A stretch of 64,000 nucleotides of DNA, taken from the NCBI GenBank assembly GCA_947459215.1, contig CANHCQ010000006.1, positions 1 to 64,000 of the forward strand, in the 5' to 3' direction. Origin of the DNA: Phycisphaerales bacterium (GTDB taxonomy: Bacteria; Planctomycetota; Phycisphaerae; Phycisphaerales; UBA1924). Under the pieces are notes generated by a model. It was not told the DNA's origin, did not search any database, and saw only the letters and a list, made by a program, of their open reading frames with translations. This document shows positions 55,579 through 64,000 of this stretch, one piece after another. The position numbers and the translations under genes were made by a program. Position 1 is the stretch's first letter; every line of letters begins with the position of its first letter.

Positions 55579-58406
55579 GTCTCCATTGTTGACGGCTCCG
55601 GCCCCGCCGCCGCAAGCCGCCGTGATATCTGGGCGTACACAACGCCGACGCCCACCATGAACAACCCCAGCACAACAACACTGACCGACCGCCAGCCGGG
55701 CGAGACACTCGCGAGATCAAAGATGAGCGCCTTGGCGACGCCGAGGGCGAGCAGGCCGAGACCGGCGCGGCGCGTGGAGGATTCGTGTCGCCAGAAGCCG
55801 ATCACGAGCAGTCCGATGGCAAAGACGCCCCACCAGACGCTGACAGCGGCTCCGCGGGAGGTCTGATCGATCGCGAGCAGACCGGCGGTGCGGGCGATCT
55901 CGAGGCTGGTCGCGATGAGCGCGAGGAGAGCGCTGGCGGTCCATGAGACAACGAGGGCTTGTCGGCGGAGCGGCGGCGCGAGGCGGCGTGCCGCGGAGAA
56001 GGCGATCAGCATCACCACGCCGGCGAGCGTCAGGCCGATCCACAAGCCGGGGTAGAGCAAGGCGGCGTTCGGCGCGTCGGTCCACTCGTTGAAGACGAAA
56101 CGACCGCTCCAAGCGAAGATCACGATGATCCAGACACCGGTGGCGGCGATAGAGAAAGCCATGCCGCGGACGTGACGGCTCGCGAGCGCCAGCGCCGCCG
56201 AGAGCGCGAGCCAGACGAAGCAGAGCGACGAGGTCTCGGAGCGGGTGTGCGACAGGGCGAGCAGCAGCATGGCGGCGCCCGCGAGGGAGATGATGCGAGC
56301 GAGGGCGCGGCCGAGGTGCCACTCGTCGGTGAAGAGCCAGGCGATCAGCAGGGCGGTCAAGGCGTAGTACCAGCCGCAGAGCATTTTGAAGTTGAGAGCG
56401 AGACCCAAGATGGTTTCGCCGGGGCGCGACTTGCTGTGGAACAGGCTGTCGGCGTCGAACCAGTCGACCAAGAGAGTCATGATCCCTGCGGGAACGAGGA
56501 GCATGGCCGCGAAAACCGCGATGGCGAAGGACTGCCGCCAGCGCGACGCGATGAAGGTGGCGAGCGCGGTGGTCACCGCGGCGACGGAGAGTGCTGGTTG
56601 CTCGGCTCGCTGGTGCAGCAGCGAGACGCCGAGCAGGAGGATCCCCAGCGTGAGGGCGAAGTTGGCGATCATCCGCCACTCGCCGGGATCGAGTCGCAGA
56701 AACGAGCCGATGCGGAGAGAATCCGGGGATCGACCCTCGGGCGTGTCGAAGGGGTGCTCGGCAGCGATCTGAGCGGCGGCGTAGGCCAGCCACGCGACGG
56801 CGACGCCCGCGACCGACGCGGACCAGGACGTGAGATGGAATCCCAAGAACTGGAGCGCGGCCGCGTCGGGAGTGGTCTCCCATGCATCGAAGAGCACGAT
56901 GCGAGCCGCGGCGACCGTGAGGACGAGTAGGGCGTAGAGATCGAGCACGCGGGCTCGGAGCAGACGTGAAGCCGCGAGCGCGCCCAGCCCGACGGCGCAA
57001 AGCGTCATCGCCTGAGCGAATCCGGAGAGGGCGATGGCGACGGCGGCGACAAGCAGCGAGCCCGAGGCGCACATCAGGGCCGCGGCGAGTACCTCGCGGC
57101 GCGAGGTCGGCTGGGTGTTGAGCAGGCGGTGCGTACCGACGACGAAACCGGCGAGCACGAGGGTGGCGATGCAGCCGACGCCCGGGGCGGCACTGCGCGG
57201 CATGACGCCGGACTCGGCCGCGAGATGCAGGGTGAGCAGCACGGCCCAGGCGGTGAAGGAGAGGCTCGACACCGATCGCAGCCGCAGTGTGCGGAAGACG
57301 TGCAGCGGCTCGGCGTTCTCGAGCTCGTTGATGTCGCGCTCGTAGGGCTCGGGCAGGTTCTTGGTGTCGGCCCTTGCGGCGGTGAACCAGAGCTCGGCGT
57401 GCACGCCCAGCCATCCCGCGGCGAGGAACGAGGCGCCGATCCATGGCGAGTCTTTGGCAAACTCCATGCACCAGCCGAAGCCGAAGGCGAGGGTGGCGAG
57501 CGAGGTGAGCCAGCGGCAGAGGACGAAGTTGCCGCCCTTCTTGATCGCAAGCACCTGGCCGACGGTCAGCAGCGCGAGCCAAAAGGCCGGGACGTAGACG
57601 TGCCCCTCCCGGCTAGAAGAGGCGATGATCGGAGCGAGGTACGCGCCCGCGAGTGAGACGACGGCGACGGCGCTAAGGCTGGTGAGCGCGGAGATGGTGA
57701 CGCCGATGGCCGCGACGCCGGCGAGAAGCAGAAGGGTGGTGCTCGGGTCGAGCAGCTTATAGAGCGAGTAGGAGGCGTAGGCGGAGACGTACACAGCGCC
57801 GAGGCCGCCGGCAGTGAGGCCGACGGAGGCCCAGTCGTTGAGGCGTCGGCGCGCCCATTCGCCGGCACCGATCAGGGCGAAGCCAAGAGCGGCTCCGAGC
57901 AGGCATCGGACCGAGCCGGGGATCTGCGCGAGCCAGCCTTGCTTGACCGCGAACTGCACGAAGAGAGCGACGCCGACGGTAACGACGAGGGCACCGACCA
58001 GGGCGTACCACTTGCCGGCGATGAGGGCTTCGATCTTCGACCAATCGATGGGCGCGGGTGTGCCACGGCTGAGGAACTCCTCGCGGAAGACCCGGGCTTT
58101 CTTGGCGAGGCGTTCGCGTTCTGAATCGGTGGAGTCGTCGTCGAGCATCCGTGCGTCGCCGGGCGTCATCCACGCCAGAGCAACGGTTGCCGAGGATGCG
58201 GGAGTGTCCTGGGAGCGAACGACGGCCGGAGAGAGAGGTTGAGGTGACTCAAGTCGTGGCGGAGGCTGAGGCGGAGCCGAGCGGGGCGCGGGCTGGGGTT
58301 TGGGCTGGGGAGCGGGCTCGGGAGGCGCGAGCTTGGCGATCAGGTCTTCGACTCGAGCGAGTCGCTGTTCGAGTCGGTCCAGCCGCGCGTTGGAGTCGAG
58401 ATCCAC
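55575..58406 (-). CDS. DUF2339 polytopic membrane protein
   Basis: 943 residues from GTG 58406, fixed by GGAGGT 6 nt upstream. A short N-terminal coiled coil (LDRLEQRLARVEDLIAKLA), a Pro-rich stretch (~28-65) and then ~20 or more transmembrane helices, with 'IEALIAGKWYALVGALVVTV' at the start of the membrane domain, the DUF2339 signature position. 'VGLTAGGLGAVYVSAYASYS' and 'AYLAPIIASSSREGHVYVPA' are further family-like segments. Function of the family is unknown. Downstream DUF72 gene overlaps it. A consensus sigma70 promoter is upstream (58445-58473). Confidence 0.85.
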   Translation of the reverse strand: MDLDSNARLDRLEQRLARVEDLIAKLAPPEPAPQPKPQPAPRSAPPQPPPRLESPQPLSPAVVRSQDTPASSATVALAWMTPGDARMLDDDSTDSERERLAKKARVFREEFLSRGTPAPIDWSKIEALIAGKWYALVGALVVTVGVALFVQFAVKQGWLAQIPGSVRCLLGAALGFALIGAGEWARRRLNDWASVGLTAGGLGAVYVSAYASYSLYKLLDPSTTLLLLAGVAAIGVTISALTSLSAVAVVSLAGAYLAPIIASSSREGHVYVPAFWLALLTVGQVLAIKKGGNFVLCRWLTSLATLAFGFGWCMEFAKDSPWIGASFLAAGWLGVHAELWFTAARADTKNLPEPYERDINELENAEPLHVFRTLRLRSVSSLSFTAWAVLLTLHLAAESGVMPRSAAPGVGCIATLVLAGFVVGTHRLLNTQPTSRREVLAAALMCASGSLLVAAVAIALSGFAQAMTLCAVGLGALAASRLLRARVLDLYALLVLTVAAARIVLFDAWETTPDAAALQFLGFHLTSWSASVAGVAVAWLAYAAAQIAAEHPFDTPEGRSPDSLRIGSFLRLDPGEWRMIANFALTLGILLLGVSLLHQRAEQPALSVAAVTTALATFIASRWRQSFAIAVFAAMLLVPAGIMTLLVDWFDADSLFHSKSRPGETILGLALNFKMLCGWYYALTALLIAWLFTDEWHLGRALARIISLAGAAMLLLALSHTRSETSSLCFVWLALSAALALASRHVRGMAFSIAATGVWIIVIFAWSGRFVFNEWTDAPNAALLYPGLWIGLTLAGVVMLIAFSAARRLAPPLRRQALVVSWTASALLALIATSLEIARTAGLLAIDQTSRGAAVSVWWGVFAIGLLVIGFWRHESSTRRAGLGLLALGVAKALIFDLASVSPGWRSVSVVVLGLFMVGVGVVYAQISRRLAAAGPEPSTMET

Positions 58407-58444
58407 CGAGTACCTCCGGGGAAGCGGAATAGGTCTCGGAAGTT

Positions 58445-58473
58445 AGTATACACCAACTTTGCACGTTTGTCAA
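58445..58473 (-). promoter_or_regulatory. Near-consensus sigma70 promoter for the DUF2339-DUF72 operon
   Basis: On the minus strand TTGACA (58473-58468), a 17-nt spacer, and TATACT (58450-58445). This is the best promoter match in the window. Initiation near 58438 would give a ~30-nt leader containing the GGAGGT ribosome-binding site. Confidence 0.8.
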
Positions 58474-58528
58474 GCCTCTCCGGCGCTCGACGGCCGAGGT
58501 TGTCGTGCAGCACAGCCCCTCGCCCACC

Positions 58529-59376
58529 TCAGTACCGATACGTCCCACCCACGAACACGCCGAGATCTTCCGCGGCTTCGGTCAGACCGATCCGCACGCC
58601 CGCGTCGAGGCGGAAGTCGGGCGTGAACTCATAGATCAGGCCGCAGTTGAACGAGCCGCGGTAGTCCTCGTCGTTGTTGAAGTTGTGGAAACCGGCGTAC
58701 TCGATGAAGCCCGACAGGCTGCTGGCGATCCGCCGGTTGATGGTCGCGGTGTGCACAAAGTCCACGACATAGCGGCTGCGATCGACGTGCGGAGGATGTC
58801 GATCTCGCCCATGAGTCCGAGGCTGAACTCGTTGGGGAGTTCGAATCCCATCGGGACGATCACGCCACACTCAATGTCCCCGGCCCCGAGCGCACGCTTG
58901 GCGGTAGGAAGCGTGATGAAGGGCATGATCGCGAGCGCGAAGTCCCCCTCGTCATTGCCCACGACGTTTTGTTTCACGCGGATCGTTGTGTCTCCGAAGC
59001 CGTCCACGGTGGTCGTGCTGCCGCTGGTCCGATCGGTCGTCCGTTCCCGCACGTACGGCGTGAGCAGGAACTGAACATCGGTGTTGTTCAGCAGGCCGAT
59101 CTTGATGTTAACGGGAGCCGCTTCCCACACCCGCGTCGTCTCCTGGGCCTCGTTCCGCCGGTCGTAGGAATAGTCAACGAAGCTGAACTCGATCTGGAAG
59201 TGACCGGCATCGACCGTGTGTGGGCTCTCGGTCGTGTCGGGCCGATCGGTGTCCACCTCGCGCAGCAGCTCGCGGGGTGTCGGGTTGAAGAGGTGAAAGG
59301 CGCTCTTGTCCGATCCCGCGGCGGTTGACGAAAGCAGGCACAGACACACGATTGCAGAGCGCTTCTGGCGTGGCAT
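58529..59376 (-). pseudogene. Frameshifted outer-membrane transporter-like protein
   Basis: The minus-strand gene starts at ATG 59376 (MPRQKRSAIVCLCLLSSTAA signal peptide). It reads 'REVDTDRPDTTESPHTVDAG', 'AAPVNIKIGLLNNTDVQFLL', 'GFGDTTIRVKQNVVGNDEGD', 'MPFITLPTAKRALGAGDIEC', 'FSLGLMGEIDILR', then loses sense. From about 58790 the +1 frame resumes the same protein: 'DRSRYVVDFVHTATINRRIA', 'SGFIEYAGFHNFNNDEDYRG', 'FRLDAGVRIGLTEAAEDLGV' to a stop at 58529. The combined product (~280 residues) resembles 'transporter/MetA-pathway of phenol degradation' outer-membrane barrels. One indel between 'EIDILR' and 'DRSRYVV' separates the halves. Either a true pseudogene, a programmed shift (no slippery heptamer seen) or a sequencing error. 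Confidence 0.75.
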
Positions 59377-59385
59377 AAAAAGAGT

Positions 59386-59415
59386 GTAGCGTGCGCTACA
59401 ATGAGCGCACGCTAC
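59386..59415. terminator. 12-bp perfect inverted repeat between the MCP gene and the frameshifted gene
   Basis: GTAGCGTGCGCT (59386-59397) and AGCGCACGCTAC (59404-59415), loop ACAATG. On the minus strand it follows the MCP stop by 21 nt and is followed by ACTCTTTTT, so it fits an intrinsic terminator of the MCP gene. Its core TGTAGCG-TG-CGCTACA is also an operator-like palindrome 10 nt before the next gene's ATG. Confidence 0.65.
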
Positions 59416-59436
59416 CCCGGAAGACCTGCCGGCCGC

Positions 59437-61044
59437 TCAGACCTGGAACTTCGTGACCAGGCCCTTCAGGTGCTCGGCCTTCTGCGAGAGCTGCCCCGCC
59501 GCCTGGGCCGCCTGCTGCACCGCGCTCGTCGTCTCGCGGATGCCGCTCGACACCGTCGCCACACTGTGGGTCACCTGCTCCGCCGTCGAGGCCTGTTCCT
59601 CGCCGGCCGCGGCGATCCGCGCCACCAGCGACGAAACCTCGCCCGAGCCGCGCACGATCGCCTCGATCGACGAGCCGGCCTCGGTCGCCTTCTCGACGCC
59701 CTCGGCGACCTTGCTCTTGCCCTGCTCGATGCTGCCGACCGCGGTCGTCGTATCGGTGCGGATCAGCGCGATCGATTCGCCGATCTCGGCGGTCGCCTTC
59801 GTGGTGCGATCCGCCAACTTGCGCACCTCGTCGGCCACCACCGCGAAGCCGCGACCATGCTCGCCCGCACGCGCTGCCTCGATCGCGGCGTTGAGCGCCA
59901 GCAGGTTCGTCTGCTCCGCGATATCGTTGATCACGCCGACGATTTCACCGATCTGCTCGCCCCGCTTGCCCAGGGCAGACACCGCGGCGACCGCCTCGGA
60001 CACGGTGCGGTTGATCTCCTGCATCGCCTCGACGGTCTCCCGCACCACGCCGCCGCCCTGCTGGGCCGCGTCGCCGCTGGTCTTGGCGGTCGTCGCCGCA
60101 TTGCTCGCCTGCGTCGCAACATCCCGCGACGCGTTGTTCATCTCGGTCATCGCCTGCGCGATCGAGTCCACCTGACTTGTCTGCTGCGACATCGTGCTCG
60201 AGATCTCGTCGGCGCTCGCCGAGATCTGCGTTGCGGCTGCCGCGACCTCCCCCGAGCTCGTCTGCACCTGCGCGATCACGCCGCTCATCGCCTTGGCCAT
60301 CACGTTCGCGGAACGTGCGAGATCGCCGAGCTCGTCCGTGCGATCCTCGCTCAGACGCTCCCGCAGATCGCCCGCTGCCATCTTCTCCATGATCTGCACG
60401 ACCTGACCCAATGGCCGGGTGATACTGCGGCTGACGAACACGGCGAACACGCCGATCGCGACCAACCCAAGGCCCGCGACGATGAAATCGACGAACTCCG
60501 CGGAGGCGACCTTGGCGCTCGCGGCCTCACGCCGCTCGGTTGCGACCTTTTCGAACAGGTCGCCGACCGCACCGTTGCTGTCCTCCAGAACGCTGAACGC
60601 CTTCTGGAACTCGGGGTACATCGCCTTGGCCTTCTCGCGATCCTCCTTCGCGACAGCGAAGATCTTCTCGGCGCTCGCGATGTACTCGTCCAAGGGTGCC
60701 GCCACGCCCTCAAGCCCGCTCAGGATCTCCTCCGTCAACGGCAGCGTGGCGCTCGCCTGCATCGAATCCCGGAACGATTGCACGTGCTCATTGAGTTCGT
60801 TCTTCGCGTCGTTGAACTCGGATTCGTCGGCCGTCATGATCGCCCTGAGCACATCCGCACGGATCGCGTCGTGCATCATGTCAGACTGCAGGAGGTTCGC
60901 TTGGCCCCGGGAGTACGCAACAACATCCTCAAGTGCGTCGTGTGCGTCGCGCATCCCCTTGATGCCGCTGAACCCGATCGCCACCGCCACGAAGGCTGAC
61001 GCGGCGCTGAGCATGAACAAACGCTTTCCGACTGTGATTCGCAC
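59437..61044 (-). CDS. Methyl-accepting chemotaxis protein
   Basis: 535 residues from GTG 61044, with GGAGGA 7 nt upstream; the upstream open frame (start 61086) is less likely. TM1 ~8-28 ([19 protein letters not shown]), a helical periplasmic four-helix-bundle sensor (~29-175), TM2 ('[18 protein letters not shown]'), a HAMP domain (~200-255, '[20 protein letters not shown]') and the cytoplasmic signalling coiled coil. The hairpin tip '[20 protein letters not shown]' followed by [20 protein letters not shown] is the near-invariant CheA/CheW-contact motif. No C-terminal CheR pentapeptide is seen (ends VTKFQV). Ligand unknown. The gene is followed on its strand by the terminator-like palindrome. 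Other chemotaxis genes are absent here. Confidence 0.95.
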   Translation of the reverse strand: MRITVGKRLFMLSAASAFVAVAIGFSGIKGMRDAHDALEDVVAYSRGQANLLQSDMMHDAIRADVLRAIMTADESEFNDAKNELNEHVQSFRDSMQASATLPLTEEILSGLEGVAAPLDEYIASAEKIFAVAKEDREKAKAMYPEFQKAFSVLEDSNGAVGDLFEKVATERREAASAKVASAEFVDFIVAGLGLVAIGVFAVFVSRSITRPLGQVVQIMEKMAAGDLRERLSEDRTDELGDLARSANVMAKAMSGVIAQVQTSSGEVAAAATQISASADEISSTMSQQTSQVDSIAQAMTEMNNASRDVATQASNAATTAKTSGDAAQQGGGVVRETVEAMQEINRTVSEAVAAVSALGKRGEQIGEIVGVINDIAEQTNLLALNAAIEAARAGEHGRGFAVVADEVRKLADRTTKATAEIGESIALIRTDTTTAVGSIEQGKSKVAEGVEKATEAGSSIEAIVRGSGEVSSLVARIAAAGEEQASTAEQVTHSVATVSSGIRETTSAVQQAAQAAGQLSQKAEHLKGLVTKFQV

Positions 61045-61270
61045 GGTAAAGTCCTCCGGTCCCCTGGGCCGCTTGCGCAGCCGCACAGAATCGGCGGAAA
61101 CCCCGGATCGGACGATCGACCAGACGCAAGATTGCCGATTTGCGCGTGCGGTATCTCGAACAATCCAAACAGCTTGCGCATATCCCGATACAGGACGTTG
61201 CTACCCGATTTTCTGGCCCGCTATTCTCGGGCATAGCAGCGCTCCACCACGGGAATTGAGGAGAACCGAC
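61045..61270. promoter_or_regulatory. Divergent intergenic region with a promoter for the 240-aa protein
   Basis: 226 nt between divergent genes. TTGCTA (61198-61203), 18 nt, TATTCT (61222-61227) is a reasonable promoter for the plus-strand gene, whose GAGGAG ribosome-binding site lies just ahead of ATG 61271. No clear promoter for the MCP gene was found. Nothing else is recognised. Confidence 0.4.
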
Positions 61271-61993
61271 ATGCCGAACCCCAGTCAGGTCCGTCTCTAC
61301 GAAGGCGACGCCGAGTCGCTGCTGTCCGCCGAGCACTTCCCCGACCGCGTCTCACTCCTGCCCGGCTCCGGCGGCAAGCTCCAGCCCGGCCAACGCCTCC
61401 GCATCCTCTGGGGCCAGGACATGCTCCGCGACATCCTCGACGGCCGCTACCGCACCGTCGTCTGCGGCGTGAACGACTCCGATAACTCTCACGGCATCAT
61501 CGCCCAGCTTTGCGAGCTGGTCACGACCAGCCAGTGGTCCGCCCGCAGCGTCACGAGCTACGCCAAACTCTTTCAGGAAAGCGTCAGCGTCCACGCCGCT
61601 CACGACCGCGAGCCCTACGTCCTCAAGTTCGACCTCGACAGCGTGCTCATCCTCGCGCTCCTGCGCCCCCGCGGCCGCGACCACTTCACCATCGACGACC
61701 TCCACCGCGGCTTCGTCACCGTCTCCAAGATGCTCGCCGATCGCCGCGACCGCGGGCCCGTTTGCAGTGTCTCGTTCCTCAACGCCCGCGCCAACCGCCT
61801 CGTCAGCGGCGGCAGCAACGCCGAGGCCAAAAACGAGCCGAGCTTCGAAGCCGTCCTCAAGACCATGTTCCACGCCGGCTTCCGCGGCGACGTCTACACC
61901 TCGCCCCTCATGTGGAAGTTCGCCAATGTCGGCGTCTTCCCCAGCTACCCCTTCCCCGAGGGCGTCGATCGCATGCGTGCCGGCAGCAGCTGA
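61271..61993 (+). CDS. Conserved hypothetical protein (240 aa)
   Basis: 240 residues from ATG 61271 with GAGGAG upstream, so expression is likely. No known domain. It appears soluble: an alpha/beta pattern with '[20 protein letters not shown]', '[20 protein letters not shown]', '[20 protein letters not shown]', '[20 protein letters not shown]' and '[20 protein letters not shown]'. The C-terminus ends '[19 protein letters not shown]'. No cofactor motif seen. Position between the MCP and ABC ATPase genes gives no clue. Confidence 0.55.
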   Translation: MPNPSQVRLYEGDAESLLSAEHFPDRVSLLPGSGGKLQPGQRLRILWGQDMLRDILDGRYRTVVCGVNDSDNSHGIIAQLCELVTTSQWSARSVTSYAKLFQESVSVHAAHDREPYVLKFDLDSVLILALLRPRGRDHFTIDDLHRGFVTVSKMLADRRDRGPVCSVSFLNARANRLVSGGSNAEAKNEPSFEAVLKTMFHAGFRGDVYTSPLMWKFANVGVFPSYPFPEGVDRMRAGSS

Positions 61994-62130
61994 GCACCGG
62001 ACTTGACACACAGGCACAAACCAGCGAGCCCGGCCCTCGGGCTCGTGCTGTTTCATTCCTACGCCGGGCGTTTCATCACAGCGAATCAACCCTTCCGCAG
62101 TCCCCCCGCTGTCGCTACTCTGTACCTGAC

Positions 62131-63258
62131 ATGGCTCAAGTCACCCTGCAATCCGTCAAGAAGACCTATCCCAACGGCTTCCAAGCCGTCAAGGACTTCA
62201 ACCTCGACATCAAGGACGGCGAGTTCGTCGTCTTCGTCGGCCCCTCGGGCTGCGGCAAGTCCACCACGCTCCGCATGATCGCTGGGCTCGAGGATGTCAC
62301 CAGCGGGTCGATCTCCATCGGTGGCCGCGTCGTCAACGACGTCCACCCCAAGGACCGCGACATCGCCATGGTCTTCCAGTCCTACGCGCTCTATCCGCAC
62401 ATGAGCGTGTACAAGAACATGGCCTTCGCCCTCAAGCTCCGCGGCGTGCCCCGCGATGAGATCGACCGGCGCGTGAACGACGCCGCTCGCATCCTCGGCC
62501 TCGCCGAATTGCTCGACCGCAAACCCAAGCAGCTCTCCGGCGGCCAGCGCCAGCGCGTGGCCGTGGGTCGCGCGATCGTCCGCGAGCCAAAGGCCTTCCT
62601 CTTCGACGAGCCGCTCTCGAACCTCGACGCCAAGCTCCGCGTCACCACCCGCGGCGAACTCAAGTCGCTCCACCAGCGCCTCAAGACCACCACCATCTAC
62701 GTCACCCACGATCAAGAAGAAGCGATGACGCTGGGCGATCGCATCGTGGTGATGAGCAACGGCTTGATCCAGCAGTGCGACACGCCGCTGGAGGTCTACC
62801 GCAATCCCGTCAATCGCTTTGTCGCCGCCTTTGTCGGCACGCCCCCGATGAACTTCTTCGAGGGCACGCTCGAGCGCGGCGCCGCGGGCCTCGAATTCGT
62901 CGAAGGCTCCAGCGACCCCAGCGGCAAGCCCTACCGACTGCCCGTGCCCGGGTCGAAAGCCTCGCGCGTCGAAGGTTTCGTCGGCAAGCCGATCGTGCTG
63001 GGCTTGCGGCCGCAGATGCTGACGCACCGGCCTGAGTCAAGCGCCACGGCTTCTTCGATCATGATGCAGGTCAAGGTCGTCGAACCCCTCGGCGATCAGA
63101 TGGACGTTGCCTGCTCGACCCCCAAGCACTCGCACATCGTGGCTCGCCTGCACGCCTTCGACGGCGTGAAGGCCGGTCAGTCGATCACGCTGCACGTCGA
63201 CATGGACGCCGCCCACTTCTTCGAGCCCGGCGAGTTCGGCAAGAACCTGCTGCGCTAA
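62131..63258 (+). CDS. ABC transporter ATP-binding protein, MalK/UgpC-like
   Basis: 375 residues. Nucleotide-binding domain with Walker A '[14 protein letters not shown]', Q-loop '[13 protein letters not shown]', signature LSGGQRQRV, Walker B '[13 protein letters not shown]' and switch His '[11 protein letters not shown]'. A C-terminal ~135-residue TOBE-type regulatory domain follows ('[15 protein letters not shown]', '[18 protein letters not shown]', '[13 protein letters not shown]'), the layout of ATPases shared by carbohydrate (CUT1) importers. ATG 62131 has TACTCT 9 nt upstream and no Shine-Dalgarno. No permease or binding protein adjoins it, so it may serve several distant importers, as MsmK-type ATPases do. 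Confidence 0.93.
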   Translation: MAQVTLQSVKKTYPNGFQAVKDFNLDIKDGEFVVFVGPSGCGKSTTLRMIAGLEDVTSGSISIGGRVVNDVHPKDRDIAMVFQSYALYPHMSVYKNMAFALKLRGVPRDEIDRRVNDAARILGLAELLDRKPKQLSGGQRQRVAVGRAIVREPKAFLFDEPLSNLDAKLRVTTRGELKSLHQRLKTTTIYVTHDQEEAMTLGDRIVVMSNGLIQQCDTPLEVYRNPVNRFVAAFVGTPPMNFFEGTLERGAAGLEFVEGSSDPSGKPYRLPVPGSKASRVEGFVGKPIVLGLRPQMLTHRPESSATASSIMMQVKVVEPLGDQMDVACSTPKHSHIVARLHAFDGVKAGQSITLHVDMDAAHFFEPGEFGKNLLR

Positions 63259-63372
63259 CCCAGGACGCGATCGAGGTCCGCTCCAGCGAGCCGGGGCGTC
63301 TTCGCCCGTGCGGAGGATCGCGCCGCGCTGGTAGACTGCCGAAGCCCCCATGCGGGCTTTCGGGAGTGGACC

Positions 63373-64000
63373 ATGCCGATTGGGTGGTTGCAGCGCATCG
63401 TGTGGATCTGGAGCATCGCGTGCGCGTCGATTGCGTCCGCCAACGTGCCGCCGATCCGACCGGTGGGACTCGTGCTTGAACTGCAGGGCGAACTCGACCA
63501 TGCATCGCAGATCGATGACATCCGCCGCGGCGTCGCCAAAGCCAAGGCCGACGGCGCGCAAGTCATCGCGCTCAAGATCCGCGGCCGCGCCTGGCGATAC
63601 GACATCGCCCGAACCCTCGCCGAGTTCGTCGCGTCTTGCGAACCGCCGGTCGCTGTGTACGTCGCTGATGGCGCACTCGGCGTCGCGCTCGCCGGCGCCC
63701 CGGCCAACGCGGGCTGCTGGGCGACCGAAGGCCTGACGCTCGAAAGGGACGACGACGCGATCGAGTACGCCGACAACGCCAAGCAGATCAGGGACGACGC
63801 AAAGGTCTGGGCAAAGTCCGACGGTTGGTCCGTCCTGACGAAGCATGCCGCTCTGCGAGCCGCAGTGCTCGATCCGCGGAAGGGTTGCTGGTTGATCGAA
63901 GCGAAGAACGGCGCGATTTCGACGTCGGACGAGCAACCCGACGAGCCGACGCGCAAAGCAGCCACGCGTGTGCTGCAGGTGAACGTGGAGACCTCCGGCC
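63373..64000 (+). CDS. Secreted ClpP/NfeD-like protein, 5' part (cut by window edge)
   Basis: Open from ATG 63373 to the window end (209 codons), not terminated. MPIGWLQRIVWIWSIACASI-ASAN is a signal peptide. 'VGLVLELQGELDHASQIDDI' and 'RRGVAKAKADGAQVIALKIR' resemble the N-terminal ClpP/crotonase-like fold of NfeD or SppA-type serine peptidases ('I.G.I....A..L..A...A...GA..V.L.I.'), with 'CEPPVAVYVADGALGVALAG' in the position where the catalytic Ser usually lies; no clear Ser nucleophile is seen, so it may be inactive or a different family. The remainder lies beyond the window. Confidence 0.5.
   Translation, partial: MPIGWLQRIVWIWSIACASIASANVPPIRPVGLVLELQGELDHASQIDDIRRGVAKAKADGAQVIALKIRGRAWRYDIARTLAEFVASCEPPVAVYVADGALGVALAGAPANAGCWATEGLTLERDDDAIEYADNAKQIRDDAKVWAKSDGWSVLTKHAALRAAVLDPRKGCWLIEAKNGAISTSDEQPDEPTRKAATRVLQVNVETSG

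Overview
The window is a high-GC chromosomal segment that reads as a planctomycete of the Phycisphaerae/Phycisphaerales type. Evidence: secreted proteins ending in paired 'CPADLNGD..VDDADFVIFAAAYD' dockerin-like repeats, an in-frame palindromic element encoding NPTRKRG (a motif I recall from planctomycete proteins), GbsR-type regulation, DUF2339 and filamentous-haemagglutinin-like giant proteins, and frequent GTG starts without Shine-Dalgarno sequences. No taxonomic search could be run.

Layout. 1-3224: tail of an IS110-type transposase, a compact UvrC and a photolyase (DNA repair). 3231-9314: a 1459-residue AsmA-like envelope protein divergent from a GbsR regulator pair, then an HU-type protein. 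9859-16812: an outer-membrane beta-barrel protein, two paralogous secreted dockerin-like proteins, a secreted subtilase with PA14 and dockerin-like domains, and a VWA protein. 16935-21337: two short-chain dehydrogenases, an Old Yellow Enzyme homologue, an 86-residue protein and folP. 21730-31011: one 3093-residue TPS-domain (filamentous haemagglutinin-like) surface protein. 38423-31096 (minus): nuoJKLMN, the membrane arm of complex I, with unusual His-rich loops in NuoL and NuoM. 38709-39914: pgsA-pgpA, two consecutive steps of phosphatidylglycerol synthesis. 40025-45984: a histidine operon, hisG-hisC-hisB-hisH-hisF-hisA/I/E, preceded by what looks like a complete histidine attenuator. 46029-53752: upp, methyltransferases, glycosyltransferases, a GAF/SpoIIE phosphatase and a DoxX protein. 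53885-64000: tRNA-Leu(UAG), a ferredoxin, DUF72 and DUF2339 proteins, a frameshifted outer-membrane protein gene, a chemoreceptor, an ABC ATPase and the start of a secreted ClpP/NfeD-like protein.

Most notable points. (1) An 18-codon leader ORF with six His codons (four of them consecutive), followed by mutually exclusive hairpins and an intrinsic terminator before hisG. (2) A single polypeptide with HisA, HisI and HisE domains; its HisA half looks closer to the eukaryotic type. (3) A GNRA-loop palindrome inserted in frame in hisF. (4) About ten genes whose start codon lies 5-9 nt downstream of a TANNNT -10 hexamer, suggesting widespread leaderless transcription. (5) Several families of short palindromic repeats between genes.

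Limits: all homology calls are from reading protein motifs by eye; promoter and RNA-structure calls are pattern matches without energy calculations.
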